NCBI GenBank assembly: GCA_021811155.1
Contig: JAJZPO010000015.1
Location: 1-46,461 of the forward strand
DNA from: Bacillota bacterium
GTDB taxonomy: Bacteria > Bacillota > Desulfitobacteriia > Desulfitobacteriales > JAJXUE01
Direction of reading: 5' to 3'
Length of the DNA stretch: 46,461 bases
The notes under the pieces were generated by a model. The model saw only the letters and a program-made list of their open reading frames with translations, did no database searches and was not told the DNA's origin. Below, piece by piece: positions 32,925 to 40,968 of the stretch. Position numbers and translations under genes: made by a program. Within the stretch, counting starts at the first letter, position 1. Every line of letters starts with the position of its first letter.

Positions 32925-32984
32925 CCCTTTCCGGAATAACCCCGGCTCGAAAGGGAAAAATTATATGGAGATTCCGGAAAGGAG
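32925..32984 (+). promoter_or_regulatory. RNA hairpin that would mask the DUF421 ribosome site, with an alternative pairing
   Basis: CCTTTCCGGAAT (32926-32937) is perfectly complementary to ATTCCGGAAAGG (32971-32982), whose end is part of the SD AAAGGAG (32978-32984). The left arm can instead pair with AAAGGG at 32950-32955 (CCCTTT 32925-32930). Two exclusive structures would hide or free the SD. No ligand-binding riboswitch class is recognised. Confidence 0.5.
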
Positions 32985-32991
32985 TACTTTC

Positions 32992-33684
32992 ATGTTAATC
33001 ATAGTAGTCCGAACGTTGATTCTCTTTGCCCTGGTGGTCCTGGTCATGCGCCTGATGGGCAAACGCCAGGTGGGACAGCTCCAGCCCTATGAACTGGTCG
33101 TGGTCATCCTGATTTCCGAGTTGGCGGCGGTGCCCATGGAGACCACCGCCATCCCGCTTTTCAGCGGCATCGTGCCGATCCTCATCCTGCTCATGGCCAG
33201 TGTGACCCTGTCCTACATATCCTTAAAGAGCGAGAAGGCCCGGGCTGTAATTTGCGGCAAACCGACCATAGTCATTGAGCGCGGAAAAATCCTCTACCCC
33301 GAGCTGGAAAAACTGCGCTACAACATGAGCGATTTGCTGGAACAGCTGCGGGTCAAAAACGTGCCCAATATAGCTGACGTGGAATACGCCATTTTGGAGA
33401 CCAACGGTGAGTTGAGCGTGATTCCCAAGTCCCAGAAACGTCCGGTTATCCCGGAAGACCTGCAGGTAGCCACAAAATACGAGGGCCTGCCCCTGATCCT
33501 GGTGGTGGACGGAAAAGTCAGCCGGCAGAACATGGACAAGGCCAAAGTTGACATGAACTGGCTGCAAAACGAGCTCAAACGGTTTCAAATCGATAAGGTG
33601 GAAGAGGTTCTCCTGGCAAGCCTGGACTCGACCGGCAGCCTGTTTGTCCAGGAAAAAACTCCGGCTGCCCAAAATTTGCATTAG
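32992..33684 (+). CDS. DUF421 (YetF-like) membrane protein
   Basis: A 230-aa protein with three N-terminal membrane helices and a cytosolic DUF421 domain. Signatures: VVRTLILFALVVLVMRLMGK, RQVGQLQPYELVVVILISEL, then ARAVICGKPTIVIERGKILY and MSDLLEQLRVKNVPNIADVE. Family members occur in spore-resistance loci of Bacillus (2Duf) and next to germination genes in Clostridia. AAAGGAG is 7 nt before ATG 32992, so the nine upstream codons of the open frame are excluded. Followed 12 bp later by the DUF4363 gene. Confidence 0.92.
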   Translation: MLIIVVRTLILFALVVLVMRLMGKRQVGQLQPYELVVVILISELAAVPMETTAIPLFSGIVPILILLMASVTLSYISLKSEKARAVICGKPTIVIERGKILYPELEKLRYNMSDLLEQLRVKNVPNIADVEYAILETNGELSVIPKSQKRPVIPEDLQVATKYEGLPLILVVDGKVSRQNMDKAKVDMNWLQNELKRFQIDKVEEVLLASLDSTGSLFVQEKTPAAQNLH

Positions 33685-33696
33685 GCAGGTGACAGT

Positions 33697-34077
33697 ATGC
33701 GCACCATTACGGTAGTAGCCATCGGTTTTCTCCTGATTCTGGCGTTTGGCATCGGCGCCTACGCCTATGTCAACTCATCGGCCAGCCAAATGGCGGGACA
33801 ATTGAAAACTGCGGAAGATGCAATCCGCGCCCAAAAATGGGAGCTGGCGCAGGGCCAGCTGGCATCGGTCCAACAAAACTGGGACAGGGCAAAAAGCCGG
33901 TGGGCGGTATTGCTTGACCATGAGGAGATAGATAACATTGACATCAGCATCAAGCGCCTGGCAGAGTATGTGAAATCAAAGGGCAGCGCCCTGGCCCTGG
34001 GGGAGGTTTCAGCCCTGCGGCTCCTGGTGGAACACATCTCCGATAAGGAAGCCCCCAACATCAAAAACATCCTATAG
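33697..34077 (+). CDS. DUF4363 protein
   Basis: A 126-aa protein with an N-terminal membrane anchor (ITVVAIGFLLILAFGIGAYAYV) and an outer helical domain. WELAQGQLASVQQNWDRAKSRWAVLLDHEEID and LAEYVKSKG, ALALGEVSALRLLVEHI match DUF4363, commonly paired with DUF421 in spore formers. AGGTGACAGT lies just before the ATG. Function unknown. Confidence 0.88.
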   Translation: MRTITVVAIGFLLILAFGIGAYAYVNSSASQMAGQLKTAEDAIRAQKWELAQGQLASVQQNWDRAKSRWAVLLDHEEIDNIDISIKRLAEYVKSKGSALALGEVSALRLLVEHISDKEAPNIKNIL

Positions 34078-34092
34078 GCGATAGATAGAAGG

Positions 34093-35655
34093 GTGGTTAA
34101 GGCGCTGTTCCAAAAACTTTTTCCTCGCAATAATTCAGGCAGAAAGCAGGTTTTGGGTTCGAAGCAGAAGAGTGATCGCCCTATCCCTGCTTCTATTGAA
34201 CAAGCCGCAAACGAAGTTCAATCAGTCATGGGCAACAGCGCAGATCTCATGGTCCACCGGTTTCAGGCCTTTGCCGGGAAGAGCGAGTGCGCTGTAGTCT
34301 ATCTTAAATCCTTTACAGATATTGAAGAACTGAACAAGTCCGTACTGGCTCCCCTGCAGCGCTTTACAAGTCTTCCCAAGGATATGGAAAGCCTGGGGAA
34401 GATTTTGCCTCAGGCCGGGACCCGGGTAATTGCATCTATACAAGCGTTGAGCAAAGCCATAGCCTGGGGCGACACGGTCCTGCTGGTTTCCGGCTTCAAG
34501 TCCGGACTGGAAATCCCGCTCAAAAAATACCAGCAGCGGCCAGTAGAGGAACCCGACAACGAAAAGATAGTGCGGGGACCGCGGGACGGATTTGTCGAGT
34601 CGATCTGGTCCAATGCCGGACTGCTGAGGCAGAGGATAAAGAACCCTGATTTCAGGCTGGAAGTCCTTACCCTGGGTACCAGGACTTCCGTCGAAGTTGG
34701 AATAGTATATGTGGAAGGGATTGCCAACCGGCAAATCGTCTCGGAAGTCAGGCAAAGGCTTGAGCGGATCGAGGTGGACAGGCTGCTGTCCTCCGGCTAT
34801 GTCGGTGAATTCACTACAGATTCCCCCTGGTCGCCCTTTCCTACCAGCCAGTTCACCGAACGCCCGGACCATGTCACCGCCGCCCTGCTGGACGGACGGA
34901 TAGGCATACTCATCGACGGCACTCCCATCGTTACCATCGTGCCGGTGGTATTCTGGGACTTTCTGAAGTCGCCCGACGACTACATCGAAAGCCCTTACTT
35001 CGCGACCTTGGTCCGCCTTATCCGGCTTTTGGCCCACCTGGTAACCCTTCTGCTCCCAGGCGCCTATGTGGCTGTGACCACTTTCCACCTGGAGATGCTG
35101 CCCCAGACCCTGGCGATGATTATCGCCGGCGCCCGCACGCGAACCCCGTTTCCCGTCGCCATCGAGATGCTGACGATGGAGTTGACCGTGGAAATCCTGC
35201 GGGAAGCCGGCCTGCGCATGCCAGGCTCGTTTGGCCAGACCATGAGCATCGTGGGGGCCCTGGTCATCGGGGAAGCGTCGGTCACCGCCGGCTTGATCGA
35301 ACCGATTATCGTGGTGATTGTTGCCTTTACCACCTTAGCTTCCTTTATCGTGCCGGGCTATAACGCCGCCATCGCCATCCGACTGCTGCGCTTTCCGCTC
35401 GTGTTGCTGAGCGCTGCCATGGGCATTTTCGGCCTGGCCCTGGGGGCCATGTTCTACCTGTACCACCTGGTCAGCCTGCGGTCCTTTGGGGTGCCATATT
35501 TTGCTCCCGTTGCCCCTCTTTTTCTCAAAGACATGGGGGACACGTTCATCCGTCTGCCGTGGTACTTGCAGTCCCGCCGCCCAACTTATTACCGGGCGGA
35601 AGATGAAATCAGAGAAGGCCGGGACAACAGGCCCGGGCCGGAAAAGGAGTCCTGA
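34093..35655 (+). CDS. gerA: Germinant receptor subunit GerA, set 2
   Basis: GerA family, 520 aa. N-terminal soluble region with VRGPRDGFVESIWSNAGLLRQ and YVEGIANRQIVSEVRQRLE, TERPDHVTAALLDGRIGI; then membrane part with AIEMLTMELTVEILREAGLR, GQTMSIVGALVIGEASVTAG and SLRSFGVPYFAPVAP. It is clearly diverged from set 1, so the two receptors likely sense different germinants. The GTG at 34093 is poorly spaced from AGAAGG; the true start is uncertain by a few codons. 15 bp after DUF4363. Confidence 0.93.
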   Translation: MVKALFQKLFPRNNSGRKQVLGSKQKSDRPIPASIEQAANEVQSVMGNSADLMVHRFQAFAGKSECAVVYLKSFTDIEELNKSVLAPLQRFTSLPKDMESLGKILPQAGTRVIASIQALSKAIAWGDTVLLVSGFKSGLEIPLKKYQQRPVEEPDNEKIVRGPRDGFVESIWSNAGLLRQRIKNPDFRLEVLTLGTRTSVEVGIVYVEGIANRQIVSEVRQRLERIEVDRLLSSGYVGEFTTDSPWSPFPTSQFTERPDHVTAALLDGRIGILIDGTPIVTIVPVVFWDFLKSPDDYIESPYFATLVRLIRLLAHLVTLLLPGAYVAVTTFHLEMLPQTLAMIIAGARTRTPFPVAIEMLTMELTVEILREAGLRMPGSFGQTMSIVGALVIGEASVTAGLIEPIIVVIVAFTTLASFIVPGYNAAIAIRLLRFPLVLLSAAMGIFGLALGAMFYLYHLVSLRSFGVPYFAPVAPLFLKDMGDTFIRLPWYLQSRRPTYYRAEDEIREGRDNRPGPEKES

Positions 35656-35660
35656 CCGGA

Positions 35661-36749
35661 TTGAACGGAGAACGGATTTCCTCACGCCAGTTGACCTGGC
35701 TGCTCATTATCATCAATATTTCCACTTCCACCGCGCTAGTGCCGGGAATTGTCATTTTTTATGCCAGGCAGAGCGCCTGGCTGGCAATCCTGCTGGCTGC
35801 CGCAGCAGCTGCGGCAGGGGTTGTCTTAAACCTGACTTTGGCAGGACAGTTTCCCGGGCAGACCGTCGCCCAGTATGCACAAGGTTTGCTGGGAACCTGG
35901 CTGGGCAGACTTGCAGGGTTTTTCTACAGCCTGACCTGCCTGTATCTAGTTGCTGTCTGCATCAGAACTATTACACAGGTGATCAAGCTTTCGATCATGC
36001 CGGAAACCCCATTATGGCCGTTTGTTACCGGTTTTGTCCTACTTACAGTATACAGCGCCTGGTTGGGGCTTGAACCGCTGGCCAGGGCTGGTGACATAAT
36101 GTTCCCCTTTGCCCTGCTGGTGTTAACATCTCTCTTTCTGCTGGCCCTGCCCGAAGGGAAATTGTACCGCGCCCTGCCGGTGCTGCAGTTCAATCCTGCC
36201 GGAATTGTCAAAGGTGCGTTTCCCTCTTTTGCCTGCCTGGGAGAATCCTTTGTTATCCTCCTTTTGGCTCCCGCGCTCAACAAACCGGCAGAGCTGAAAT
36301 CAGCCTCCCTGAAGGGGTCACTCTTGTCAGGCCTGATTCTCGTCGTTCTGACCCAGACCCTCCTGTTTGTCCAGGGAACCTACCGGACTTCAGCCTATCT
36401 TTTTCCCATCCTCAGGACTGCCGGGGAACTTAATGTCCTGGATGTTTTTGAACGATTCGCGCCTTTCGTTCTCACCGCCTGGTTCACCGTTAACAGCGTC
36501 AAAATAGGCGTGCTGGCGTACTGCTTTGCCCTCTCTGCCAGCCAAACCATAGGCCTAAAGAGCTGCCGGCCGGCCCTGCTTGCCGCCTTGGTCGCTATTC
36601 CCCTCCTCTCCCTTGCTCCCAGAAGCCTGGCCGAAAGCCTGACTGTTTGGGTTGACCTGATAGCTTTTAAAATCCTTATTCCTACTGCTTTTTTGTTCCT
36701 GCCCGCACTGCTGCTGCTGATAGCGAAGGTGAAAAAACATCATGGTTAA
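35661..36749 (+). CDS. gerB: Germinant receptor membrane subunit GerB, set 2
   Basis: GerB family transporter-like subunit, 362 aa with about ten membrane segments. It begins MNGERISSRQLTWLLIIINI, with the conserved ISxxQ block intact, and has LLGTWLGRLAGFFYSLTCLYL, then FPSFACLGESFVILLLAPALNKP. TTG 35661 follows AAGGAG by 11 nt and lies 5 bp after gerA. Its stop overlaps gerC by 8 bp. Confidence 0.93.
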   Translation: MNGERISSRQLTWLLIIINISTSTALVPGIVIFYARQSAWLAILLAAAAAAAGVVLNLTLAGQFPGQTVAQYAQGLLGTWLGRLAGFFYSLTCLYLVAVCIRTITQVIKLSIMPETPLWPFVTGFVLLTVYSAWLGLEPLARAGDIMFPFALLVLTSLFLLALPEGKLYRALPVLQFNPAGIVKGAFPSFACLGESFVILLLAPALNKPAELKSASLKGSLLSGLILVVLTQTLLFVQGTYRTSAYLFPILRTAGELNVLDVFERFAPFVLTAWFTVNSVKIGVLAYCFALSASQTIGLKSCRPALLAALVAIPLLSLAPRSLAESLTVWVDLIAFKILIPTAFLFLPALLLLIAKVKKHHG

Positions 36750-37995
36750 ACGTATTTTGGTCTTTAGTTTGCTGCTGTTTCAGCTGATCTTAACCGGCGG
36801 GTGCTGGAATCGTCTCGAACCTGAGCACTATGCCTGGCTCAGCTGGCTTGGCCTGGACAAGGCAGAAGGAGGGAAGGTTAAGATAATGACCGTAGTCTCT
36901 CCCCCGCTCAGCCCGGTCCCAACCGGAGCAGCCCCACCGGAAGATTTAATGCTAACTTCCTCTGCCACGGGTGATACAGTATTTGACGCCGTGCGCAATA
37001 TCAATGCCCACCTGCCCAAGCGCCTGTTCTGGCCCTACCTGCAGGCTGTGGTCCTGAGCGAAGACATAGCCCGTTCAGGCGTGGAGCAGCATCTGGACGC
37101 CCTGTTCAGAAACGTGAGAGTCCGGAAAAACGCCTGGGTGTTTATTACCAGGGGGCCGGTTGATTCGGTGTTCAAAATAGATCCCCAAATAGAAAGGAGC
37201 CCGGCAGCGTTAATCGATGCATTGGTCAAGGCTGAACAGGATTTCCTGGGGAAGAGCCGGGTGCTCAGGCTCAAGGAGTTCCAGCGCGAGCTGGCTAGCC
37301 CAGGTTTTGACCCCGTGGTCAGCGTCCTCGGGGTTTGGGACCCAAAAGAAGAAAAGGTCCTGCCCCCAGGGGCCAAGGTCCCCAAGAAGGCGGAGCTGGC
37401 GCTTGACGGCAGCGCTGTATTCCAGGGGGATAAATTGGTGGGATGGCTTTCCCCGGCAGAGTCCCAGGCCTACCTGCTGGGCAAAGGGGAAATGAAGACA
37501 GGACTCATCGCAGTACCCCATCCGGATAACCCTCAGAACCTGGCTGGAATTGAAATTATCAGGAGCAGCTCCAAGCTCAGGGCGGAAATAGCGGGCGGCA
37601 GGGCTGTGGCAAAGATCGAGGTCAAGATAAGCGCTAACCTGGGGGACCAGCGGTTTAACGCGCCGGGACGCGAGGCGGAAGACACCGACGAAGACCCGGA
37701 CTTCTACCTCAAGCTTGGGGAACAACTTGAGAGAAAAGTTAAGTCTGACCTGGAAAAACTGGCGGCGAAGTCACAAACCACCTTTGATGCGGACATATTT
37801 GGCATCGGCGACTACATCGCCAACCGCTACCCCAATGACTGGGAGCAAATCCAGTCCAACTGGCGGGATTACTACAAACAGGCGGCAATAGAGATAGAAG
37901 TCAAGGCCAACATAGCTGCCGCGAACATTATGCGTTCCCACCCACCGCGGACGGATAACCAAGAGCAGAGCGGGAGTGCCGCCGGAGAAGAGTAA
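36742..37995 (+). CDS. gerC: Germinant receptor lipoprotein subunit GerC, set 2
   Basis: GerC lipoprotein of 417 aa. Signal peptide with lipobox LILTGGC (Cys near residue 21) followed by WNRLEPEHYAWLSWLGLDKA. Later blocks: LDGSAVFQGDKLVGWLSPAE, IFGIGDYIANRYPNDWEQI and NWRDYYKQAAIEIEVKANI, typical of the GerC C-terminus. Last gene of the plus-strand run; a hairpin at 38115-38143 follows. Confidence 0.93.
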   Translation: MVKRILVFSLLLFQLILTGGCWNRLEPEHYAWLSWLGLDKAEGGKVKIMTVVSPPLSPVPTGAAPPEDLMLTSSATGDTVFDAVRNINAHLPKRLFWPYLQAVVLSEDIARSGVEQHLDALFRNVRVRKNAWVFITRGPVDSVFKIDPQIERSPAALIDALVKAEQDFLGKSRVLRLKEFQRELASPGFDPVVSVLGVWDPKEEKVLPPGAKVPKKAELALDGSAVFQGDKLVGWLSPAESQAYLLGKGEMKTGLIAVPHPDNPQNLAGIEIIRSSSKLRAEIAGGRAVAKIEVKISANLGDQRFNAPGREAEDTDEDPDFYLKLGEQLERKVKSDLEKLAAKSQTTFDADIFGIGDYIANRYPNDWEQIQSNWRDYYKQAAIEIEVKANIAAANIMRSHPPRTDNQEQSGSAAGEE

Positions 37996-38114
37996 ACCTC
38001 TTGAGCCCACAAGCGACCGGTCTGATTTTCAGCCTCTTACCCCAGACACGCCAACCCGTGACAGGGCTGTCGACTCTGCTTTAACCTCAACCTTATGCTT
38101 GTCCACACAGCAGA

Positions 38115-38143
38115 AAAGCCCCCTGGCGCTGCCAGGAGGCTTT
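38115..38143. terminator. Bidirectional terminator between gerC set 2 and the aldehyde dehydrogenase gene
   Basis: AAAGCCCCCTGGC (38115-38127) and GCCAGGAGGCTTT (38131-38143) pair over 13 positions with one mismatch and a GCT loop. It serves two converging units. The A- and T-flanks are short. Confidence 0.7.
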
Positions 38144-38158
38144 AAATCTGCTCTGAGT

Positions 38159-39700
38159 CTATAGTTTCTCCGAGACTGATTTGGCCTGGCTGAAGAGAAG
38201 CAGGTAGTCCCGCCCCCCGGCCTTGGAGTCAGTGCCTGACATGTTGAAGCCGCCAAAGGGATGTACACCCACCAGGGCGCCTGTACACTTGCGGTTAAAG
38301 TATAGGTTGCCGCAGTGCATGTCAGACCGGGCCCGCTCGATCTTCTCCCTGTTGCTGCTGTAAAGGGAGCCGGTGAGACCGTACTCGGTATTGTTGAAAA
38401 TCTCCAGGGCATGCTCGAAGCTTTCCGCTTTGATCATAGCCAACACCGGCCCGAAAATTTCTTCCTGGGCCAGACGGGCCTCAGGCGCAATGCCGGAGAA
38501 GACCGTTGGCTGGATATAATAGCCGTTACCTTCGGCCTTAAGCCCGCCAATTTCCAGCTTTCCTTCCTGTTTGCCAATTTCGATGTACTCCAGGATTTTC
38601 TTCTGGGCAGCCGCGTCGATAACCGGGCCGGCCGGGAAATTCTCCTCAGCGGGGCCGACCTGCAGCTTTCTCACCCGTTCCACCACCAGTTCCACGACCT
38701 TGTCATAAACATCCTTGTGCACGATGGCTCTGGACCCGGCGGAACACTTCTGGCCCTGGAAGCCGAAGGCGGAAGCTGCGATGCCGTCGGCAGCGTCCTC
38801 CAGGCTGGCATCAGCATCAACCACCACCGCGTCCTTGCCGCCCATTTCGGCGACCACCCGTTTCAGCCAGATCTGGCCGGGCTGGTGCCTGGCCGCCAGT
38901 TCATTGATGCGCAGCCCCACATCCTTGGAACCTGTAAAGCTGATAAAGCGGGTCTTGGGGTGAGTCACCAGAAAATCCCCCACTTCGCTGCCGCTGCCTG
39001 GCAGGTAGTTGATGACGCCCGCCGGGATTCCTGCCGCCTCCATAATCTCCATAAACTTAAAGGCGATGACCGGGGCGGCGCTGGCAGGTTTTAATACCAC
39101 AGTGTTGCCCGCCACCACGGCGGCTGTGGTCATGCCGGCTAAAATCGCCAGAGGGAAGTTCCAGGGCGCGATAACCACTCCCACTCCCAGCGGGATGTAG
39201 GTCAGGCGGTTGTCCTCCCCGGGCAGAACGGTCACAGGCTGGTTGCCTCCCAGGCGGATTGCCTCCCGGCCGTAAAACTCCATAAAATCGATGGCCTCGG
39301 CCACATCGGCATCAGCCTCAGCCCAGTTTTTACCGGCTTCAAAGCAAAGCCAGGCCGCCAGTTCAAATTTGCGGCGCCGCATGACTGCAGCCGCTTTAAA
39401 CAGGTAACCGGCACGGGCTGCGGGAGTAAACCTTTTCCAGCTTTCAAACATTTCCAGGGCAGCGTGCAGGGCCTTAGCGGCCAGGGTACGGTCCGCTTTG
39501 CCTACGGTTCCCACCACCTGGTCCAGGTTTCCCGGGTTTACAGAGGTAATTTTCTGTTCGGTGAAAACTCTTTCACCATTTATGACCAATGGATAATCCT
39601 GACTTAATTCATTTTTTACGAGAGCAACGGCCTCCGCCATTTTGGCTTTGGTTGCCGGGTCAGCAAAATTGCTGAAAGGCTCATTCTTAAACTCTATCAT
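38159..39700 (-). CDS. pruA: L-glutamate gamma-semialdehyde dehydrogenase (1-pyrroline-5-carboxylate dehydrogenase)
   Basis: Second step of proline catabolism: glutamate semialdehyde to glutamate with NAD+. The 513-aa RocA/PruA-type enzyme has VVIAPWNFPLAILAGMTTAA, NTVVLKPASAAPV, the cofactor loop FTGSKDVGLRI, general base in VAEMGGKDAVVV and the catalytic Cys in FQGQKCSAGSRAI, then PFGGFNMSGTDSKAGG. ATG 39700 follows GGAGGAG by four bases; the open frame begins five codons earlier inside the SD. It follows the proline dehydrogenase gene by 24 bp and is co-transcribed with it. Confidence 0.95.
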   Translation of the reverse strand: MIEFKNEPFSNFADPATKAKMAEAVALVKNELSQDYPLVINGERVFTEQKITSVNPGNLDQVVGTVGKADRTLAAKALHAALEMFESWKRFTPAARAGYLFKAAAVMRRRKFELAAWLCFEAGKNWAEADADVAEAIDFMEFYGREAIRLGGNQPVTVLPGEDNRLTYIPLGVGVVIAPWNFPLAILAGMTTAAVVAGNTVVLKPASAAPVIAFKFMEIMEAAGIPAGVINYLPGSGSEVGDFLVTHPKTRFISFTGSKDVGLRINELAARHQPGQIWLKRVVAEMGGKDAVVVDADASLEDAADGIAASAFGFQGQKCSAGSRAIVHKDVYDKVVELVVERVRKLQVGPAEENFPAGPVIDAAAQKKILEYIEIGKQEGKLEIGGLKAEGNGYYIQPTVFSGIAPEARLAQEEIFGPVLAMIKAESFEHALEIFNNTEYGLTGSLYSSNREKIERARSDMHCGNLYFNRKCTGALVGVHPFGGFNMSGTDSKAGGRDYLLLFSQAKSVSEKL

Positions 39701-39724
39701 CTTACTCCTCCACACATTTCAAGT

Positions 39725-40630
39725 TTAATTGAACAGGTTTTTCAGGATAAACCAGACATTGGCGGGCCGCTCGGCCAAACGCCGCATGAAGTAGCCGTAC
39801 CAGTCCGTGCCGTAGGGAACATATACCCTGACTCTGTACCCTTCCTGTACCAGCTGCTTCTGCAGATCCGTGCGGATACCATAGAGCATTTGAAACTCGA
39901 ATCTGTCCCGCGCTATGTTTTGCTTGGAGGCGAACTCCTTGGTATGGTTTATGATGTTGGCATCATGGCTGGCTATGGCGGCATAATCCCCATTCTTGAG
40001 CTGAAGCTCAATCAGGTGTTTGTAGTTCTTATCGACATCCGCCTTGAGGGGAAAAGCCACCTCTTTCGGCTCTTTATAGGCTCCCTTGACCAGCCGTAGG
40101 TTCGCCCGTAAATCGTTAAGGTCCTTTTCCGTTCTGTAGAGGTATGCCTGCAGTACCAGTCCCACATTGTCAAATTTCTGGCGTAGAGCCTTAAAGATGT
40201 CAATAGTTAGCTGACAGCGCAGCGAGTCCTCAATATCAATCCGGACAAAGTTGCCGTGTTCCTTGGCCCGAGTGAGAATTCTATCCATGTTGGCCAGACA
40301 GAAATTTTTATCCAGGTCCATCCCCAGTTGAGTCATCTTAAGAGACAGATGGGATTGCACCTTGGCTCTGGCAATTCCGTCCAAAGTATCAATACATGTC
40401 TGGGCAGCTTCCAGAGCTTCCTCCCTGGAACTGATGAATTCACCCAAATGATCCATGGTGGCCATAATCCCCGCCTGGTTCAGGCGGCGGATTTGCTCCA
40501 ATGCCTCATCCAAAGTGGACCCGGCCACAAATCTGCCTGCGCCAAACCTAAGTCCATACTTTTTGGCGGCATCGTTCAGGCCGCGGTTTTTGGACAGGGA
40601 GAGAAGAGCAGAACGCATTAATGCTTCCAA
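39725..40630 (-). CDS. Proline dehydrogenase (monofunctional, FAD)
   Basis: Oxidises proline to 1-pyrroline-5-carboxylate. The 301-aa TIM-barrel enzyme shows KMTQLGMDLD, FVRIDIEDSLRC, VGLVLQAYLYRTEKDL, LRLVKGAYKEPKEVAF, AIASHDANIINH, FEFQMLYGIR and the C-terminal WYGYFMRRLAERPANV whose paired Arg bind the proline carboxylate. TTG 40630 has AAGGAG 8 nt upstream; GTG 40639 overlaps the SD. A sigma-54 promoter lies 70 bp upstream. Confidence 0.94.
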   Translation of the reverse strand: MEALMRSALLSLSKNRGLNDAAKKYGLRFGAGRFVAGSTLDEALEQIRRLNQAGIMATMDHLGEFISSREEALEAAQTCIDTLDGIARAKVQSHLSLKMTQLGMDLDKNFCLANMDRILTRAKEHGNFVRIDIEDSLRCQLTIDIFKALRQKFDNVGLVLQAYLYRTEKDLNDLRANLRLVKGAYKEPKEVAFPLKADVDKNYKHLIELQLKNGDYAAIASHDANIINHTKEFASKQNIARDRFEFQMLYGIRTDLQKQLVQEGYRVRVYVPYGTDWYGYFMRRLAERPANVWFILKNLFN

Positions 40631-40699
40631 CCCGGACACTCCTTTCTTTATAAGTCTTCTGCGAGTCGGTCGGCCGTAAAGCCGACTTCATTGATACTT

Positions 40700-40715
40700 A
40701 GCAATTTCCATGCCA
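40700..40715 (-). promoter_or_regulatory. Sigma-54 promoter of the proline catabolic genes
   Basis: Minus strand TGGCATGGAAATTGCT, i.e. -24 TGGCA and -12 TTGCT with exact GG-N10-GC spacing. The start would be near 40689, about 60 nt before the proline dehydrogenase start. The divergent gene encodes a sigma-54 activator, which supports the call. Confidence 0.8.
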
Positions 40716-40874
40716 CCGGCGCACCGAACCCGGGTCCAGGCTGAGAACTGCTGCCTGCAGCCTCCTTCACACCCTTTATTGCTGTAGGAAGCCGGATCCG
40801 GACCGGCTTTGCCCGCCATCCGGATGCCGGCGGCAGCCCTGTTAACGGCCTGGCACCCCTCGATTCAGTGTCAA

Positions 40875-40911
40875 ATGTTTAAACACATCTTAACAATGTG
40901 TCTAAACACAT
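40875..40911. promoter_or_regulatory. Probable upstream activator sites
   Basis: ATGTTTAAACACAT (40875-40888) and ATGTGTCTAAACACAT (40896-40911) are two palindrome-like sites sharing TAAACACAT, 23 bp apart. They lie ~190 bp upstream of the sigma-54 start and 58-94 bp before the activator gene, fitting enhancer sites for that activator and possibly autoregulation. Confidence 0.55.
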
Positions 40912-40968
40912 GTCTAGGCAAAAACCTGTGTTTTATGTTACAGTTAAACTAGGGAGTTGATGCTGCTG

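Noticed and set aside
34222-35088. 288-codon minus frame opposite gerA set 2
   Set aside because: Antisense to a clear GerA protein, Gly/Pro/Gln-rich shadow composition, no SD.
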